Shown here: one piece after another, positions 34,822-44,140 of the stretch
How positions within the stretch are numbered: the first letter of the stretch is position 1
How the letters are laid out: each line of letters starts with the position of its first letter
Source: Nocardia arizonensis
GTDB lineage: Bacteria; Actinomycetota; Actinomycetes; Mycobacteriales; Mycobacteriaceae
Reading direction: 5' to 3'
Assembly (NCBI RefSeq): GCF_001310275.1
Contig: NZ_LGYZ01000014.1
Location: 1 to 64,000 of the forward strand
DNA length: 64,000 nucleotides
Notes under the pieces: model-generated
What the model saw: only the letters and a program-made list of their open reading frames with translations
Database searches by the model: none
Told to the model about the DNA's origin: nothing
Position numbers and translations under genes: made by a program

Positions 34822-35556
34822 ATGGTCGCCACGATATTGCTCAGCGTCGGCATCGTCTTTCTCGCCGAACTGGGCGACAAGTCCCAGCTGATGGCACTGA
34901 CGTTCGCGCTGCGCTACCGCTGGTGGGTTGTGCTCGGGGCTATCGCCACCGCTACCGCCGCCGTCCACGTCATCTCCGTCGGCGTCGGATACTTCCTCGG
35001 CGCGGCGTTGCCCGCGCGCGCCATCGCACTGGTCGCCGCGCTGACCTTCCTCGCCGTCGGCCTCTGGAGCCTGCGCGAACACTTCGGTCCGGCGGAATCC
35101 AAGGCCCGACCTCCCGCCCCGCGCTCGGGACGCGCGCCCTACTTCGTGGTCCTCTCCGCCTTCCTGCTGGCCGAACTCGGCGACCGCACCATGTTCGCGA
35201 CCGCGGCGCTGGCCACCGACAACAGCTGGTTCGGCGTGTGGATCGGCTCGACCATCGGCATGGTCGCCGCGGACGCGCTGGCCATCGGCGCGGGCATCCT
35301 GGTCGGCAAGCATCTGCCCGAACGCGTGATCGGCGTCTGCGCGGGTCTGCTGTTCCTCTACTTCGGCGCGACCACCCTGCTCACGGCGGCGCTGCCCGAT
35401 GTTGGCGCGGTGGCATGCGCGGGTATCGCGGTGATCGTCCCGGCGGTGGCGGCGGGACTGCTGCTCGCGCGGCGGCGGGCACTCGCGGCGGCGGCCGCCG
35501 AATCGGCCGAGCCGTCCGACCGCATCCGGCACGAGGCAGGCGGGCCACGGGCCTGA
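34822..35556 (+). CDS. TMEM165/GDT1 (UPF0016) Mn exporter
   Basis: 244 residues with six to seven membrane helices, from ATG 34822 (GGGGAG eight bases upstream). Two copies of the family motif ExGD(K/R)(S/T) are present: AELGDKSQL near residue 15 and AELGDRTMF near 118, one in each inverted half. Bacterial relatives (MneA, Mnx) export Mn2+, and the yybP-ykoY riboswitch in the leader strongly supports manganese as substrate. It is convergent with the TetR gene, seven bases apart. Confidence 0.92.
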   Translation: MVATILLSVGIVFLAELGDKSQLMALTFALRYRWWVVLGAIATATAAVHVISVGVGYFLGAALPARAIALVAALTFLAVGLWSLREHFGPAESKARPPAPRSGRAPYFVVLSAFLLAELGDRTMFATAALATDNSWFGVWIGSTIGMVAADALAIGAGILVGKHLPERVIGVCAGLLFLYFGATTLLTAALPDVGAVACAGIAVIVPAVAAGLLLARRRALAAAAAESAEPSDRIRHEAGGPRA

Positions 35557-35563
35557 ATCAGAA

Positions 35564-36223
35564 TCAGGGCGTGCGCATGGCCTCGCCGTATAGATCGCCC
35601 GAGCGCAGAACCAGTTGCAGCAGCGGCGCCCTCAGTTCGCGCAGCCCGTCCATGTCGTCGGCGGCGATCTTCGCGGTGACCAGGGCGCTCACCCCGGCCG
35701 CCAGCGCCTGACAGGCGAAGCGCTGTGCCTCGGTGCGGGCGTCGAGCACCTCGGCGATCATGCTCACGAAGGATTCCTGCAACGCAGCGCGCTTGGCCAC
35801 GGCCTTGGCGCCCGCGGCGTACACCTCGACCAGGAACAGCCGCGCGTAGGCCGGTTCGGCGGCCAGCGCCTCGAGGTAGGCGTGCAGGACGCGGTCCATG
35901 CGGTCGGAGTCGGCGGGCGAACCCGGCCGCGGCGCGTCCATGTCCGATGCGTCCGCGAGCCGGTCGATCACGCCCGCCACGGCGCGTTCGAAGGCGGCCT
36001 CGAAACAGTCCTCCTTGGAACGGAACTGTTCGTAGAAGGTCTCCCGGGACACTCCCGCCCGTTTGAGTACCGCCGCGACCGAGGTGCCGACATAACCCTT
36101 CTCCGCCATGGCGTCGGCCATCGCCCGCAGAATGCGTTCCCGCTGCGAGGCGATCACCTGCTCCCGGGGCAGGCCGTGACGCCCGCGCGGCAGTTGGCGG
36201 GTGACGCCTGCAAGTTCGGTCAT
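35564..36223 (-). CDS. TetR-family transcriptional regulator
   Basis: 219 residues from ATG 36223. The N-terminal helix-turn-helix domain is seen as ERILRAMADAMAEKGYVG, then TSVAAVLKRAGVSRETFYEQF. A longer than usual basic lead-in (about 25 residues) precedes it. The C-terminal ligand domain has no recognised subtype. It is divergent from the short-chain dehydrogenase gene with a 198-base shared region, so control of that gene and of itself is likely. Confidence 0.93.
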   Translation of the reverse strand: MTELAGVTRQLPRGRHGLPREQVIASQRERILRAMADAMAEKGYVGTSVAAVLKRAGVSRETFYEQFRSKEDCFEAAFERAVAGVIDRLADASDMDAPRPGSPADSDRMDRVLHAYLEALAAEPAYARLFLVEVYAAGAKAVAKRAALQESFVSMIAEVLDARTEAQRFACQALAAGVSALVTAKIAADDMDGLRELRAPLLQLVLRSGDLYGEAMRTP

Positions 36224-36421
36224 TCGATGGCTCCGGGTCGTCTGGCCGTTCGGTGGTCAAGAATGCCACCGCACCGCGGACGATTCCAGGGCCGGATACC
36301 CGCGCACGTCTCCGCCGCCGCGGCCCGAAGTGTGAGCCAACCGTACTCGTTCTCGCCCGGCCTACCCATTAGGGTGCAATTGACGATAGGCCAACTGGCT
36401 GTCACGAACGAGAGGACCATC

Positions 36422-37189
36422 GTGGAGATTTCGGGTACCGCCGCCATTGTCACCGGAGGCGCGTCCGGCCTCGGCGCCGCCACCGCCAAGCGATTCGCCG
36501 AACTCGGCGCCACCGTCTTCGGCCTGGACGTACCGCAATCCATCGAGCGTGCGGGCGACAATGTGCCCGCGGGTGTCACGCTGATCCCCGCCGATGTCAC
36601 CAGCAACGACGAGGTGTCGGCTGCCGTGGCGAAGGTCGTCGAATCCGGCGCGCCGCTGCGCATCGTCGTCAACTGCGCGGGCGTCGGCTGGGCCGGACGC
36701 ATCCTGTCCAAGAACGGCCCGCACGACCTCGAACTGTTCCGCACCGTCATCACGGTCAACCTGCTCGGCACCTTCAACGTCATGCGCCTGGCCGCCGACG
36801 CCATCTCCAAGACCGAGGCGGTCGACGAGTACGGTCAGCGCGGTGTGATCATCAACACGGCCTCGGTCGCCGCGTTCGAGGGTCAGATCGGCCAGATCGC
36901 CTACTCCGCCTCCAAGGGCGGCGTACACGGCATGACCGTGCCCGCGGCGCGTGACCTGGCGCAGTTCGGCATCCGCGTCAATACGATCGCCCCCGGCATC
37001 ATCGACACCCCGATGCTGGCCGGTGTCACCGAGGAGTACCGCAAGGGCCTCGAGGCGGGCGTGCCCTTCCCGTCGCGTCTCGGCCGCCCCGACGAGTACG
37101 CGCAGCTTTCGCAGTACATCGTCGAACACGACTACCTCAACGGTGAGACCATCCGCATGGACGGCGCGCTGCGCATGGCGCCGCGGTAG
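36422..37189 (+). CDS. Short-chain dehydrogenase (HSD10-like)
   Basis: 255 residues from GTG 36422; AGAGGA lies five bases upstream. Motifs of classical SDRs are complete: TGGASGLG for NAD(P) binding, NCAGVG, NTASVAAF with the catalytic Ser, and YSASKGG with Tyr and Lys. Asp after the second strand (GLDVP) suggests NAD+. The overall pattern, including PSRLGRPDEYAQL, resembles 3-hydroxyacyl-CoA dehydrogenase type 2 (HSD10) proteins, so beta-oxidation of fatty or branched-chain acyl-CoA is likely. The divergent TetR may respond to such a ligand. Confidence 0.9.
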   Translation: MEISGTAAIVTGGASGLGAATAKRFAELGATVFGLDVPQSIERAGDNVPAGVTLIPADVTSNDEVSAAVAKVVESGAPLRIVVNCAGVGWAGRILSKNGPHDLELFRTVITVNLLGTFNVMRLAADAISKTEAVDEYGQRGVIINTASVAAFEGQIGQIAYSASKGGVHGMTVPAARDLAQFGIRVNTIAPGIIDTPMLAGVTEEYRKGLEAGVPFPSRLGRPDEYAQLSQYIVEHDYLNGETIRMDGALRMAPR

Positions 37190-37202
37190 TCTCCGCGTCA
37201 TG

Positions 37203-37238
37203 GGAAGCTCCCCGCCCGATTCGGGCCGGGGAGCTTCC
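37203..37238. terminator. Bidirectional terminator hairpin
   Basis: GGAAGCTCCCCG (37203-37214) pairs with CGGGGAGCTTCC (37227-37238); the loop itself pairs as CCCGA/TCGGG. It ends in TTCCTC and separates the convergent SDR and methyltransferase genes. Confidence 0.85.
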
Positions 37239-37260
37239 TCGTTTCCGCATCGGTTCGGGG

Positions 37261-38079
37261 TTATCGCACCGGCTTGTGACCGATACCGAACAGCGCGGTG
37301 GTCGACAGCGCGATGCCGGGGCGGTAGTGCGATTCCAGATAGGCCCGCACGGCCGCGGCGCGCTCGGCCCACCTCCGCTCGCCGTCGTTGCGTCGCAGCC
37401 ACCGCATCGAGGCGCTGCCGAGCACCATCGCCTCCCACATTTCCTCGGCGCTGTCGAAGGCGATCGACGCGCTGTGGCGCTGAATGGTGACCCCCGCGAA
37501 TCCCGCCGCGCGCATCTCACTCGCGAAGACCTCGGGATTCTCCAGACCGAGGAAGTCCGGCCGCGGTTCCCGCATATGGGGATCGGCCGCGGCATTGGCC
37601 GCGAACATGGTCATCATCAGCGGCGATTCCAGTATCGGCGCCCAACTCGACACCACCGCCAGGCCGCCGGGCCGCAGTACCCGAAACAGTTCGGCGAAGC
37701 CGGCGTTGCGATCGCGGAAGAACATCAGGCCGAACATGGAGAAACCCACGTCGAACCGATCGGACCGATACGGAAGCGCCTGTCCGTCACCGCATTCGGT
37801 CACGATATTGCCGATATCCGCGCTCGCCGCGGCCGAGCGCAGCCGCGTCAGCATGCGCTCGGAGATATCGATGGCGTGCACCGAGGCGACCTGAGGGGCC
37901 GCCAGCAGGCTCAGCACGCCGCTGCCCGCCGCCACGTCGACGATATGCGCGTCCGATCCCGGTCCGGCCACCTCTAGCGCGTGCGAGGAGAACGGCCGCA
38001 TGATCGCGGACGCGAATTCGGCGTAGCCGTCGGCGACCAGATCCCATGGTTCGGGCGCCGCGAAGGGATGAGCGGACAT
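37261..38079 (-). CDS. SAM-dependent methyltransferase
   Basis: 272 residues from ATG 38079. Class I fold motifs: IVDVAAGSGVLSLLAA (motif I, slightly unusual VAAGSG), HAIDISERML (acidic residue binding ribose), GDGQALPYRSDRFDVGFSMF and LRPGGLAVVSSW. This is the Methyltransf_11/UbiE type acting on small molecules. The substrate is unknown. It stands alone between a bidirectional terminator and htpG's terminator. Confidence 0.88.
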   Translation of the reverse strand: MSAHPFAAPEPWDLVADGYAEFASAIMRPFSSHALEVAGPGSDAHIVDVAAGSGVLSLLAAPQVASVHAIDISERMLTRLRSAAASADIGNIVTECGDGQALPYRSDRFDVGFSMFGLMFFRDRNAGFAELFRVLRPGGLAVVSSWAPILESPLMMTMFAANAAADPHMREPRPDFLGLENPEVFASEMRAAGFAGVTIQRHSASIAFDSAEEMWEAMVLGSASMRWLRRNDGERRWAERAAAVRAYLESHYRPGIALSTTALFGIGHKPVR

Positions 38080-38173
38080 TCGGTGAACGATCCTTTCGAC
38101 CGGATCAGGCTACTCGCGCGACCAGGTCGCGAATCAGCGAGTCGGGCGAAAAGCGCTGGGCCCGAACGCCACC

Positions 38174-38204
38174 GAATCGGAGGCCGCCGCCGCGGCGGCC
38201 TCCG
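38174..38204 (-). terminator. Terminator hairpin of htpG
   Basis: ATCGGAGGCCGCCG (38174-38187) and CGGCGGCCTCCGAT (38191-38204) pair perfectly across CCG, 11 bases beyond the htpG stop. Confidence 0.8.
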
Positions 38205-38214
38205 ATCGGGCAGC

Positions 38215-40170
38215 CTACAGCGTGCGGGTCAGCCGGTCGGTGAGGATGTGCGCGAACCGCGCCGGATCCTTCAGCTCACCGCCCTCGGCCAGCACCGCGG
38301 TGCCGTAGAGGAGTTCAGCGGTCTCGGTCAGCTCCGGCACCTTGCCCGCGTCGGCGTCGTCCTTGCGCGTGAAGTAGGCGTCGCGCAGACCGGTGACCAG
38401 CGGATGCGTGGGATTCAGCTCCAGAATCCGCTTGCTCTCGGGCACCATCTGGCCCGAGGCTCGATACATGCGCTCGAGCATGGGCGTGAAATCGTAGACA
38501 TCGCCGACAAGGCAAGCGGGCGAGGTGGTGAGCCGGTTGGTCAGGCGCACCTCCTTGACGTTCTCGTCGAGCGTCTTGCCCAGCCAGGTCAGCACGTCGG
38601 CGAAGTCCTTGTCCTGCTGCTCGCGCAGCGCCTCGGAGGCCTTCTTCTCCTCCTCGGTCTCCAGATCGACCTCGCCCTTGGCGATGGACTGGAAGGACTT
38701 GCCGTCGAATTCGGTCACCGAACCGACCCACATCTCGTCCACCGGATCGGTGAGGATGAGCACCTCGCGGCCCTTGGCCTTGAAAGCCTCGATATGCGGC
38801 GAGGATTCGATCTGCTGACGGCTCTCGCCGGTCATGTAGTAGATCGCCTCCTGGCCATCGGCCATGCGCTCGACGTACTGCGCCAGGGTCGTGAGCTCGG
38901 AGTCGGAATGGGTCGAGGAGAACGACGACACCTGCAACAGGGTCTCGCGATTGTCGAAATCGGACAGCAGACCCTCCTTCAGGACGCGCCCGAATTCCTT
39001 CCAGAAGGTCTGGTACTTGGTCTGATCCTCGGCGCCTTGGAGATCCTTGACCGTGGACAGCACCTTGCGGACCAGGCGCTTGCGAATCATCTGGATCTGG
39101 CGGTCCTGCTGGAGGATCTCGCGCGAGACGTTGAGCGACAGGTCCTGGGCGTCAACCACACCCTTGACGAAACGCAGGTACTCCGGCATCAACTCCTCGC
39201 AGTTGTCCATGATGAACACCCGCTTGACGTAGAGCTGCACGCCGCGCTTGTGCTCGCGGGTGAACAGGTCGAACGGCGCGTGCGACGGGATGAACAGCAG
39301 CGCCTGGTATTCGAACGTGCCCTCGGCCTTGAGCGGGATGATCTCGAGCGGATCGTCCCAACCGTGGCCGACGTGCTTGTAGAACTCCTTGTACTCCTCG
39401 TCGGAGACCTCGCTCCTCGGGCGGGTCCACAACGCCTTCATGGAGTTGAGGGTCTGGTCCTCGATGATCGTCTTCTCGGTCTTGTCCTCCCCCTCCCCCT
39501 CGGTGACGGTCCGCTCGACCCGCATGCGCACCGGCCAGGCGATGAAGTCGGAGTACTTCTTGACGATCTCGCGGAGCTTCCACTCCAGGGTGTAGTCGAA
39601 AAGGTGGTCGTCTTCGTCGACCGGCTTGAGGTGCAGGGTGACCGCGGTACCCTGCGGGGCGTCGGACAGGGTCTCGATGGTGTAGGTCGACTGGCCCTCG
39701 GACTCCCAGCGGGTGCCCTCGGATTCCCCCGCCTTGCGGGTGGTCAGCGCGACCTTGTCGGCGACCATGAAGGTCGAGTAGAAGCCGATGCCGAACTGGC
39801 CGATCAGCTCCTCCGCGGCCGCCTCGGACTTGGCTTCGTTGAGTTTCTTGCGCAGCTCGGCGGTGCCCGACTTGGCCAGCGTGCCGATGAGATCGACCAC
39901 CTCGGCGCGGGACATGCCGATGCCGTTGTCCCGGACGGTCAGCGTCCGCGCGTCCTTGTCGACCTCGAGCTCGATGTGTAGGTCGGAGGTGTCGACGTGC
40001 AGGTCCTTGTCCTTGAAGGACTCCAGCCGCAGCTTGTCCAGTGCGTCGGAAGCGTTCGAGATCAGCTCCCGCAGGAACGTGTCTTTGTTGGAGTAGACCG
40101 AGTGGATCATCAGTTCGAGCAGCTGATGGGTCTCGGCCTGGAACTCGAGTTGTTCGACGTGCTCTGTCAC
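38215..40170 (-). CDS. htpG: Hsp90-family chaperone HtpG
   Basis: 651 residues from GTG 40170, full length for bacterial Hsp90. The GHKL ATPase domain is clear: RELISNASDALDKLR (Glu and Asn for ATP/Mg), DNGIGMSR, GTLAKSGT and GQFGIGFYS. The middle and C-terminal dimer domains follow, with the conserved NVSREILQQ block. It is an ATP-dependent cytosolic chaperone for late folding and stress. No CIRCE or HAIR element was found in the 50-base gap to the upstream nuclease gene. Confidence 0.97.
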   Translation of the reverse strand: MTEHVEQLEFQAETHQLLELMIHSVYSNKDTFLRELISNASDALDKLRLESFKDKDLHVDTSDLHIELEVDKDARTLTVRDNGIGMSRAEVVDLIGTLAKSGTAELRKKLNEAKSEAAAEELIGQFGIGFYSTFMVADKVALTTRKAGESEGTRWESEGQSTYTIETLSDAPQGTAVTLHLKPVDEDDHLFDYTLEWKLREIVKKYSDFIAWPVRMRVERTVTEGEGEDKTEKTIIEDQTLNSMKALWTRPRSEVSDEEYKEFYKHVGHGWDDPLEIIPLKAEGTFEYQALLFIPSHAPFDLFTREHKRGVQLYVKRVFIMDNCEELMPEYLRFVKGVVDAQDLSLNVSREILQQDRQIQMIRKRLVRKVLSTVKDLQGAEDQTKYQTFWKEFGRVLKEGLLSDFDNRETLLQVSSFSSTHSDSELTTLAQYVERMADGQEAIYYMTGESRQQIESSPHIEAFKAKGREVLILTDPVDEMWVGSVTEFDGKSFQSIAKGEVDLETEEEKKASEALREQQDKDFADVLTWLGKTLDENVKEVRLTNRLTTSPACLVGDVYDFTPMLERMYRASGQMVPESKRILELNPTHPLVTGLRDAYFTRKDDADAGKVPELTETAELLYGTAVLAEGGELKDPARFAHILTDRLTRTL

Positions 40171-40220
40171 GGTCGCGATGGTACCGCCGCGCCGTCACCG
40201 CCGAAGCAGGACCGGCCTGG

Positions 40221-41939
40221 TCAGACCCCCGCGTGGAAATCGGCGAGGCCAGGCACCTCGCGATCGGCGCAGTGTTCGGTGGGTACGCGGGGGCGCATCC
40301 ACTCCCGCAGCGCCGAGGTCGCGCGCACATCGTCCTCGTTGTACTCGAGCAACCGGATGCGCTGGGACAGGTCGATCACACCGTCGTCGTAGCCGACCGC
40401 GCGGCGATACCAGCTCATCGACGCCTCGCCGCCCGCCTCGGGATCGCGCCAGGCGAATCCGGCCACGGGCGCGATCTTCTTGAGCCCCTTGCCGTTCGGG
40501 CAGATGAACTGTTCCGAGACGGCCTGGAACATGTCGACCCACTCCGGTCCGTCCACGAAGGCGCGCACCTGTTCGACGGTGGGCACGCCGGGACGGCCCG
40601 CGAACCGGCGCGCGGACTCGTAGAGCCATTTGTCCTCGGCGGTGCGCGAATAGCAGTAGGCGGCGAAGCTCCTGCCCGTCGCGACGGCCTCGGCGCGCAC
40701 CGTCATCAGCCAGGTCCAGAATTCGCCGAAGGAGCGGCCCTCGTCCTCGGTGGGCAGCGGGTCCCAGGTGAAGAAGGGCCGGTACACCCCGTCGAGCAGG
40801 GTGCCCCAGAGGTATGCGCCATATTCCTGATAGCTCTCCAGATCGACGTCGACCTCGACGTCGGCCCGGCGCACCGTCACCCGGTCGGCCCGGCGCACCA
40901 GCGACGCGCCCGCGAGCCAGGCCCGCGCGGTGACCACCGCCTCATCGAACGGGCCGTGTTGCCAATCCTCCGGATCCGGACCCGCCCAGGCGGCCAGATC
41001 GTCGATGGTCTGCACGCCGTGGCCGCGCAGCACCTCCGCGCGCGAACCGGGAGCGACCAGGCTCACGTCGCGGTGTTCGACGAGCCAGCGTTCGCAGCCC
41101 GCGCCCTCGTCGACCCCGCGCTGCCACCACGGGCACTGGCGGCATTCGGGCACCTTGGACGGGGTGGTCGGCAATTCGTTGCGCGCCACCGCGATTCGGT
41201 CGGCGTAGCGCAGATCGTAGTCGGCGAGCACCGGGCCGAGATCGTGCACGAGGATGCGGTCGGGATCGTAGCGGCCCGCCTCGGCGCCGCCGCCCACGCG
41301 CACCGCCGGGCGGCCCCCGGCCGCGAGATCATCGCGGCCGGATTCCTCCTCGCGGCCGAACTGGTAGCCGATGACGCCGCCGAGCAGCGCCGAACTGGCA
41401 AGCCCGTGCCGTTGCAGCATTCGGTACAGATGCGCCAGCCGTTGCAGATCGCGCGGCTGCTGGCGCAGCTTGTGATGCGGATCCGGTTGCGGATTCCAGT
41501 GATACGGATCGCTGGTGGTGGGATGGAAGTCGGCGGGCTCGGGTTTGCGCGGATCGCTGACCTTGTGGTTGACGACGATGATCGGGATGAACCCACCGCG
41601 GTCACGGTCGCGCAGCAGGATTTCGGAGCCGCCGCGGCGCCCGGTGTCGGGCTCCTGCGGCAGCAGCCCGCCCCAGATGTTGTGGGTGCCCGCGGCGCAG
41701 GCGCGCATCGTCGACTCGGCGCGCTCGGTGGCGCGCAGTGTGGGATCTATCACGATCCAGCCCTCGGGATCGGCGCCGACCAGCGCGTCGCGCACCCGGC
41801 GCCGATGCTCGCCCGCCGCCTCGCGGCGCTGACGCACTCCGGCGTCCTCGACCACGCCGGTGAGCAGATGCGGGTGAGTGGCGGTGAGGTGCAGGCGATG
41901 CCTGCACCCGATGAGCGCGCGTGCGTCGATGAAGGCCAC
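40221..41939 (-). CDS. TM0106-type RecB-like nuclease
   Basis: 572 residues. GTG 41939 is chosen because it gives a normal start (VAFIDARALIGCRHRLHL, with the conserved Cys); upstream in-frame sequence is low-complexity. The N-terminal part carries the RecB/Cas4-like region ending in Cys-rich ECRQCPWWQRGVDEGAGC, able to hold an Fe-S cluster. A linker leads to an RNase H-like domain starting VEVDVDLESYQE and ending LLEYNEDDVRATSALREWM. The family is a putative DNA nuclease in repair. It is upstream of htpG on the same strand. Confidence 0.85.
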   Translation of the reverse strand: MAFIDARALIGCRHRLHLTATHPHLLTGVVEDAGVRQRREAAGEHRRRVRDALVGADPEGWIVIDPTLRATERAESTMRACAAGTHNIWGGLLPQEPDTGRRGGSEILLRDRDRGGFIPIIVVNHKVSDPRKPEPADFHPTTSDPYHWNPQPDPHHKLRQQPRDLQRLAHLYRMLQRHGLASSALLGGVIGYQFGREEESGRDDLAAGGRPAVRVGGGAEAGRYDPDRILVHDLGPVLADYDLRYADRIAVARNELPTTPSKVPECRQCPWWQRGVDEGAGCERWLVEHRDVSLVAPGSRAEVLRGHGVQTIDDLAAWAGPDPEDWQHGPFDEAVVTARAWLAGASLVRRADRVTVRRADVEVDVDLESYQEYGAYLWGTLLDGVYRPFFTWDPLPTEDEGRSFGEFWTWLMTVRAEAVATGRSFAAYCYSRTAEDKWLYESARRFAGRPGVPTVEQVRAFVDGPEWVDMFQAVSEQFICPNGKGLKKIAPVAGFAWRDPEAGGEASMSWYRRAVGYDDGVIDLSQRIRLLEYNEDDVRATSALREWMRPRVPTEHCADREVPGLADFHAGV

Positions 41940-42250
41940 CGATCCGCCGCCCGCGCCGCCTTCGAGGCGCCGACCAGCGAAATCGCGTGCGGCCCGCTCG
42001 CCGGCCGCGCCGTCGTCCACGCGACCCCCGCGGTCGCCGATGCCCGAATTCACATACGCAGTATGGTCCCAGCCTCCGACACGTCCGCGCACCGCATGAC
42101 CCGCCGACGGACCCGATACGCGCATCACTTACCCCCTCGCAACCCAGGGCGCGGACCCGATAGTGTTACGACAAACCGTGTGACATGGGCGGACGGGCGT
42201 TCCCCGGCGTCGTAGCCGCCATGGCGAACCAGCATGACGGAGGGCCTTCG

Positions 42251-42883
42251 ATGGGGTTGTTCACGAAGCGCAAGCGGCGACCGAGCCGCCGGGCCGAGGC
42301 GAAAGCCCTCAAGCACAAGGCCGGTATGGAGGCCAAGCTCGGCGCGAAGAACGATCGCAAGGCCCAGCGCGAGCAGGCCCGCACCCAGCGCAAAGTGGCC
42401 AAGGCGCAGATCGCCGCCTATCAGGCCGAGGAGAAGGCGGCGCTGAAGGTGGCCGCGCGCGCCGAACGCGATCCGTTCAGTGCCGCGCAGGTGCGCAAGT
42501 ACCTCGGTGTCGCGCGGGTTCTCGTCCCGGTGCTCGCACCGCTGGCCTACCGCGGCGCGACCCTGCTGCGCGGCAGGCTCGACACCCGGCGCGCGCAGCG
42601 GCTCGGCGTCGGCGTCGAACAACTCGGCGATTTCGCGGGCCACGGCGGCAAACTCCAGGCGCGCATCGTCAATGTCGAAGCGGCCCTTGACAAGATCTCC
42701 GGCGGAAAATCGGAGAACCAGAAGTTCGTCGCATCCATCGAAGAGCGGCTGGCCGGACTGACGGCAGCGGTCCGTACCGCCGAGCAGATGCCCGCCCCGC
42801 GCCGCCGGGCCGTGCACACCTCCATCTCCGACGAACTGTCCGGTATCGAAGCCGACGTCCTGGCCCGCCTCGGCGTGAACTGA
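42251..42883 (+). CDS. DUF6474-like protein
   Basis: 210 residues from ATG 42251, with GGAGGG six bases upstream (an earlier ATG lacks this). The first 70 residues are a highly basic helix (LFTKRKRRPSRRAEAKALKH, then Gln/Arg/Lys repeats), likely coiled coil. A short hydrophobic segment lies at about 85-100 (GVARVLVPVLAPLAYRGATL), possibly membrane-associated, followed by a soluble helical part. I recognise the actinobacterial DUF6474 family; its role is unknown. It runs directly into the copper-cluster genes. Confidence 0.8.
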   Translation: MGLFTKRKRRPSRRAEAKALKHKAGMEAKLGAKNDRKAQREQARTQRKVAKAQIAAYQAEEKAALKVAARAERDPFSAAQVRKYLGVARVLVPVLAPLAYRGATLLRGRLDTRRAQRLGVGVEQLGDFAGHGGKLQARIVNVEAALDKISGGKSENQKFVASIEERLAGLTAAVRTAEQMPAPRRRAVHTSISDELSGIEADVLARLGVN

Positions 42884-42891
42884 ACGACGCC

Positions 42892-43431
42892 GTGACCGCC
42901 GCGCCGCGCACAGTAGCCGACACCGCCGCCCCGCGCGGCGGTGCCATCGGCGCGTCGGTGGCCGCACTGGCCATCGCCGCGCACGGCGCGGCGGGCGGCG
43001 GCGTCCCCGATTCCGCCGACGGCGCGCTGGTGCTGCTCGTCGCGATGCTCGCGGGCGCGCTGGTCGCCGCGTTACCCGCGAACCGCACGGCGGTCTTCGG
43101 CGTACTCGGCGCCGGACAGCTCACCGCGCATGTCGCGCTGTCGGGTCTGGTCGGACATGCGCACACCCCGTCGCCCGGCGCCACCTCCGTACTGCCCGGC
43201 GGCTGGATGCTGCTCGCGCACGCGGTCGCGACCGTGGTCTGCGGCGGCCTCGCCCTGCTGGCGCAGCGCCTCTACGACCTCGTCACCACCGCCATCCGGG
43301 CCGCGACCACGAATCCGGTGGCGTGCCCGATCCCCACGTTCGTCGGACCCGCCGATCCGGGTACCGCCGCCTACCGCCCGTCTCCGAGGGATGCGACCGG
43401 CCCGCGTGCGCCACCGCTGTTCCCGCAGTAG
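42892..43431 (+). CDS. Small His-containing membrane protein ahead of ycnI
   Basis: 179 residues from GTG 42892, eight bases after the DUF6474 stop; no strong ribosome binding site. Four hydrophobic helices are seen, with histidines in or near them (AIAAHGAAGG, LTAHVALSGLVGHAHTP, LLAHAVA). The tail is soluble and Pro-rich. Position directly upstream of YcnI-CopC-CopD and the intramembrane histidines suggest copper binding, but no family motif proves this. Confidence 0.65.
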   Translation: MTAAPRTVADTAAPRGGAIGASVAALAIAAHGAAGGGVPDSADGALVLLVAMLAGALVAALPANRTAVFGVLGAGQLTAHVALSGLVGHAHTPSPGATSVLPGGWMLLAHAVATVVCGGLALLAQRLYDLVTTAIRAATTNPVACPIPTFVGPADPGTAAYRPSPRDATGPRAPPLFPQ

Positions 43432-43477
43432 CCCGCACCACATCCGCACCGTCCTCATCGGAGAGAAGCCCTTCATC

Positions 43478-44140
43478 ATGAGAATTCCAGTTCTGCGCGC
43501 CTGCACCGCGGCGACCGCCGCCATCGGCGCGGTACTGCTCGGCGGCGGCACCGCCGCCGCACACGTCACCGCGGACGCGCCCGGCGCACGGCAAGGCGGT
43601 TATTCGGTGGTCACCTTCCGGGTGCCGACCGAATCGGTGACCGCGTCGACCACCGCGCTCACCGTGGCGCTGCCGAAACTGAAAAGCGCTCGCACCGAAC
43701 CCATTCCGGGGTGGAACGCCAAGGTCGACCGCAATGACAAGTCCGAGGCCGTCGCGGTCACCTGGACCGCCGATCCCGGCACGCCCGGTATCGCGCCCGG
43801 ACAGTTCCAGCGTTTCGTGCTCTCGGTCGGACCGCTGCCCGAACAGCAGACCTTGAGTTTCGCGGCCGTGCAGACCTACAGCGACGGCAAGACGGTCGCG
43901 TGGGATCAGCCCGTTGGACCCGACGGCGCGGAACCGGAACATCCGGCCCCCACCCTCGCCCTCGCCGCGGCCGCCGACGGCGAGCGCGGCGCGCATTCGG
44001 TCGGCGACGAACACACCGAAGCCGCAGCCAGGAAGTCCACCGACGACACCGCCCGCTGGCTCGGCGGCGCCGGTCTCGCGCTCGGAGTGTTCGCCGTCGC
44101 CCTCGGCGCCGGCGCCGTGCTCCGCGGACGGCGCTCATGA
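43478..44140 (+). CDS. YcnI-like copper-binding protein (DUF1775)
   Basis: 220 residues from ATG 43478. A signal peptide (about 1-29) ends TAAAHVTA, so the mature protein starts with His, the known copper ligand of YcnI. The domain has RQGGYSVVTFRVP and KVDRNDKSEAVAVTW with the conserved Trp, and TWTAD. A C-terminal membrane helix (about 190-212) anchors it outside. It overlaps copC by four bases, so they are co-translated. It likely passes periplasmic copper to CopC/CopD. Confidence 0.9.
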   Translation: MRIPVLRACTAATAAIGAVLLGGGTAAAHVTADAPGARQGGYSVVTFRVPTESVTASTTALTVALPKLKSARTEPIPGWNAKVDRNDKSEAVAVTWTADPGTPGIAPGQFQRFVLSVGPLPEQQTLSFAAVQTYSDGKTVAWDQPVGPDGAEPEHPAPTLALAAAADGERGAHSVGDEHTEAAARKSTDDTARWLGGAGLALGVFAVALGAGAVLRGRRS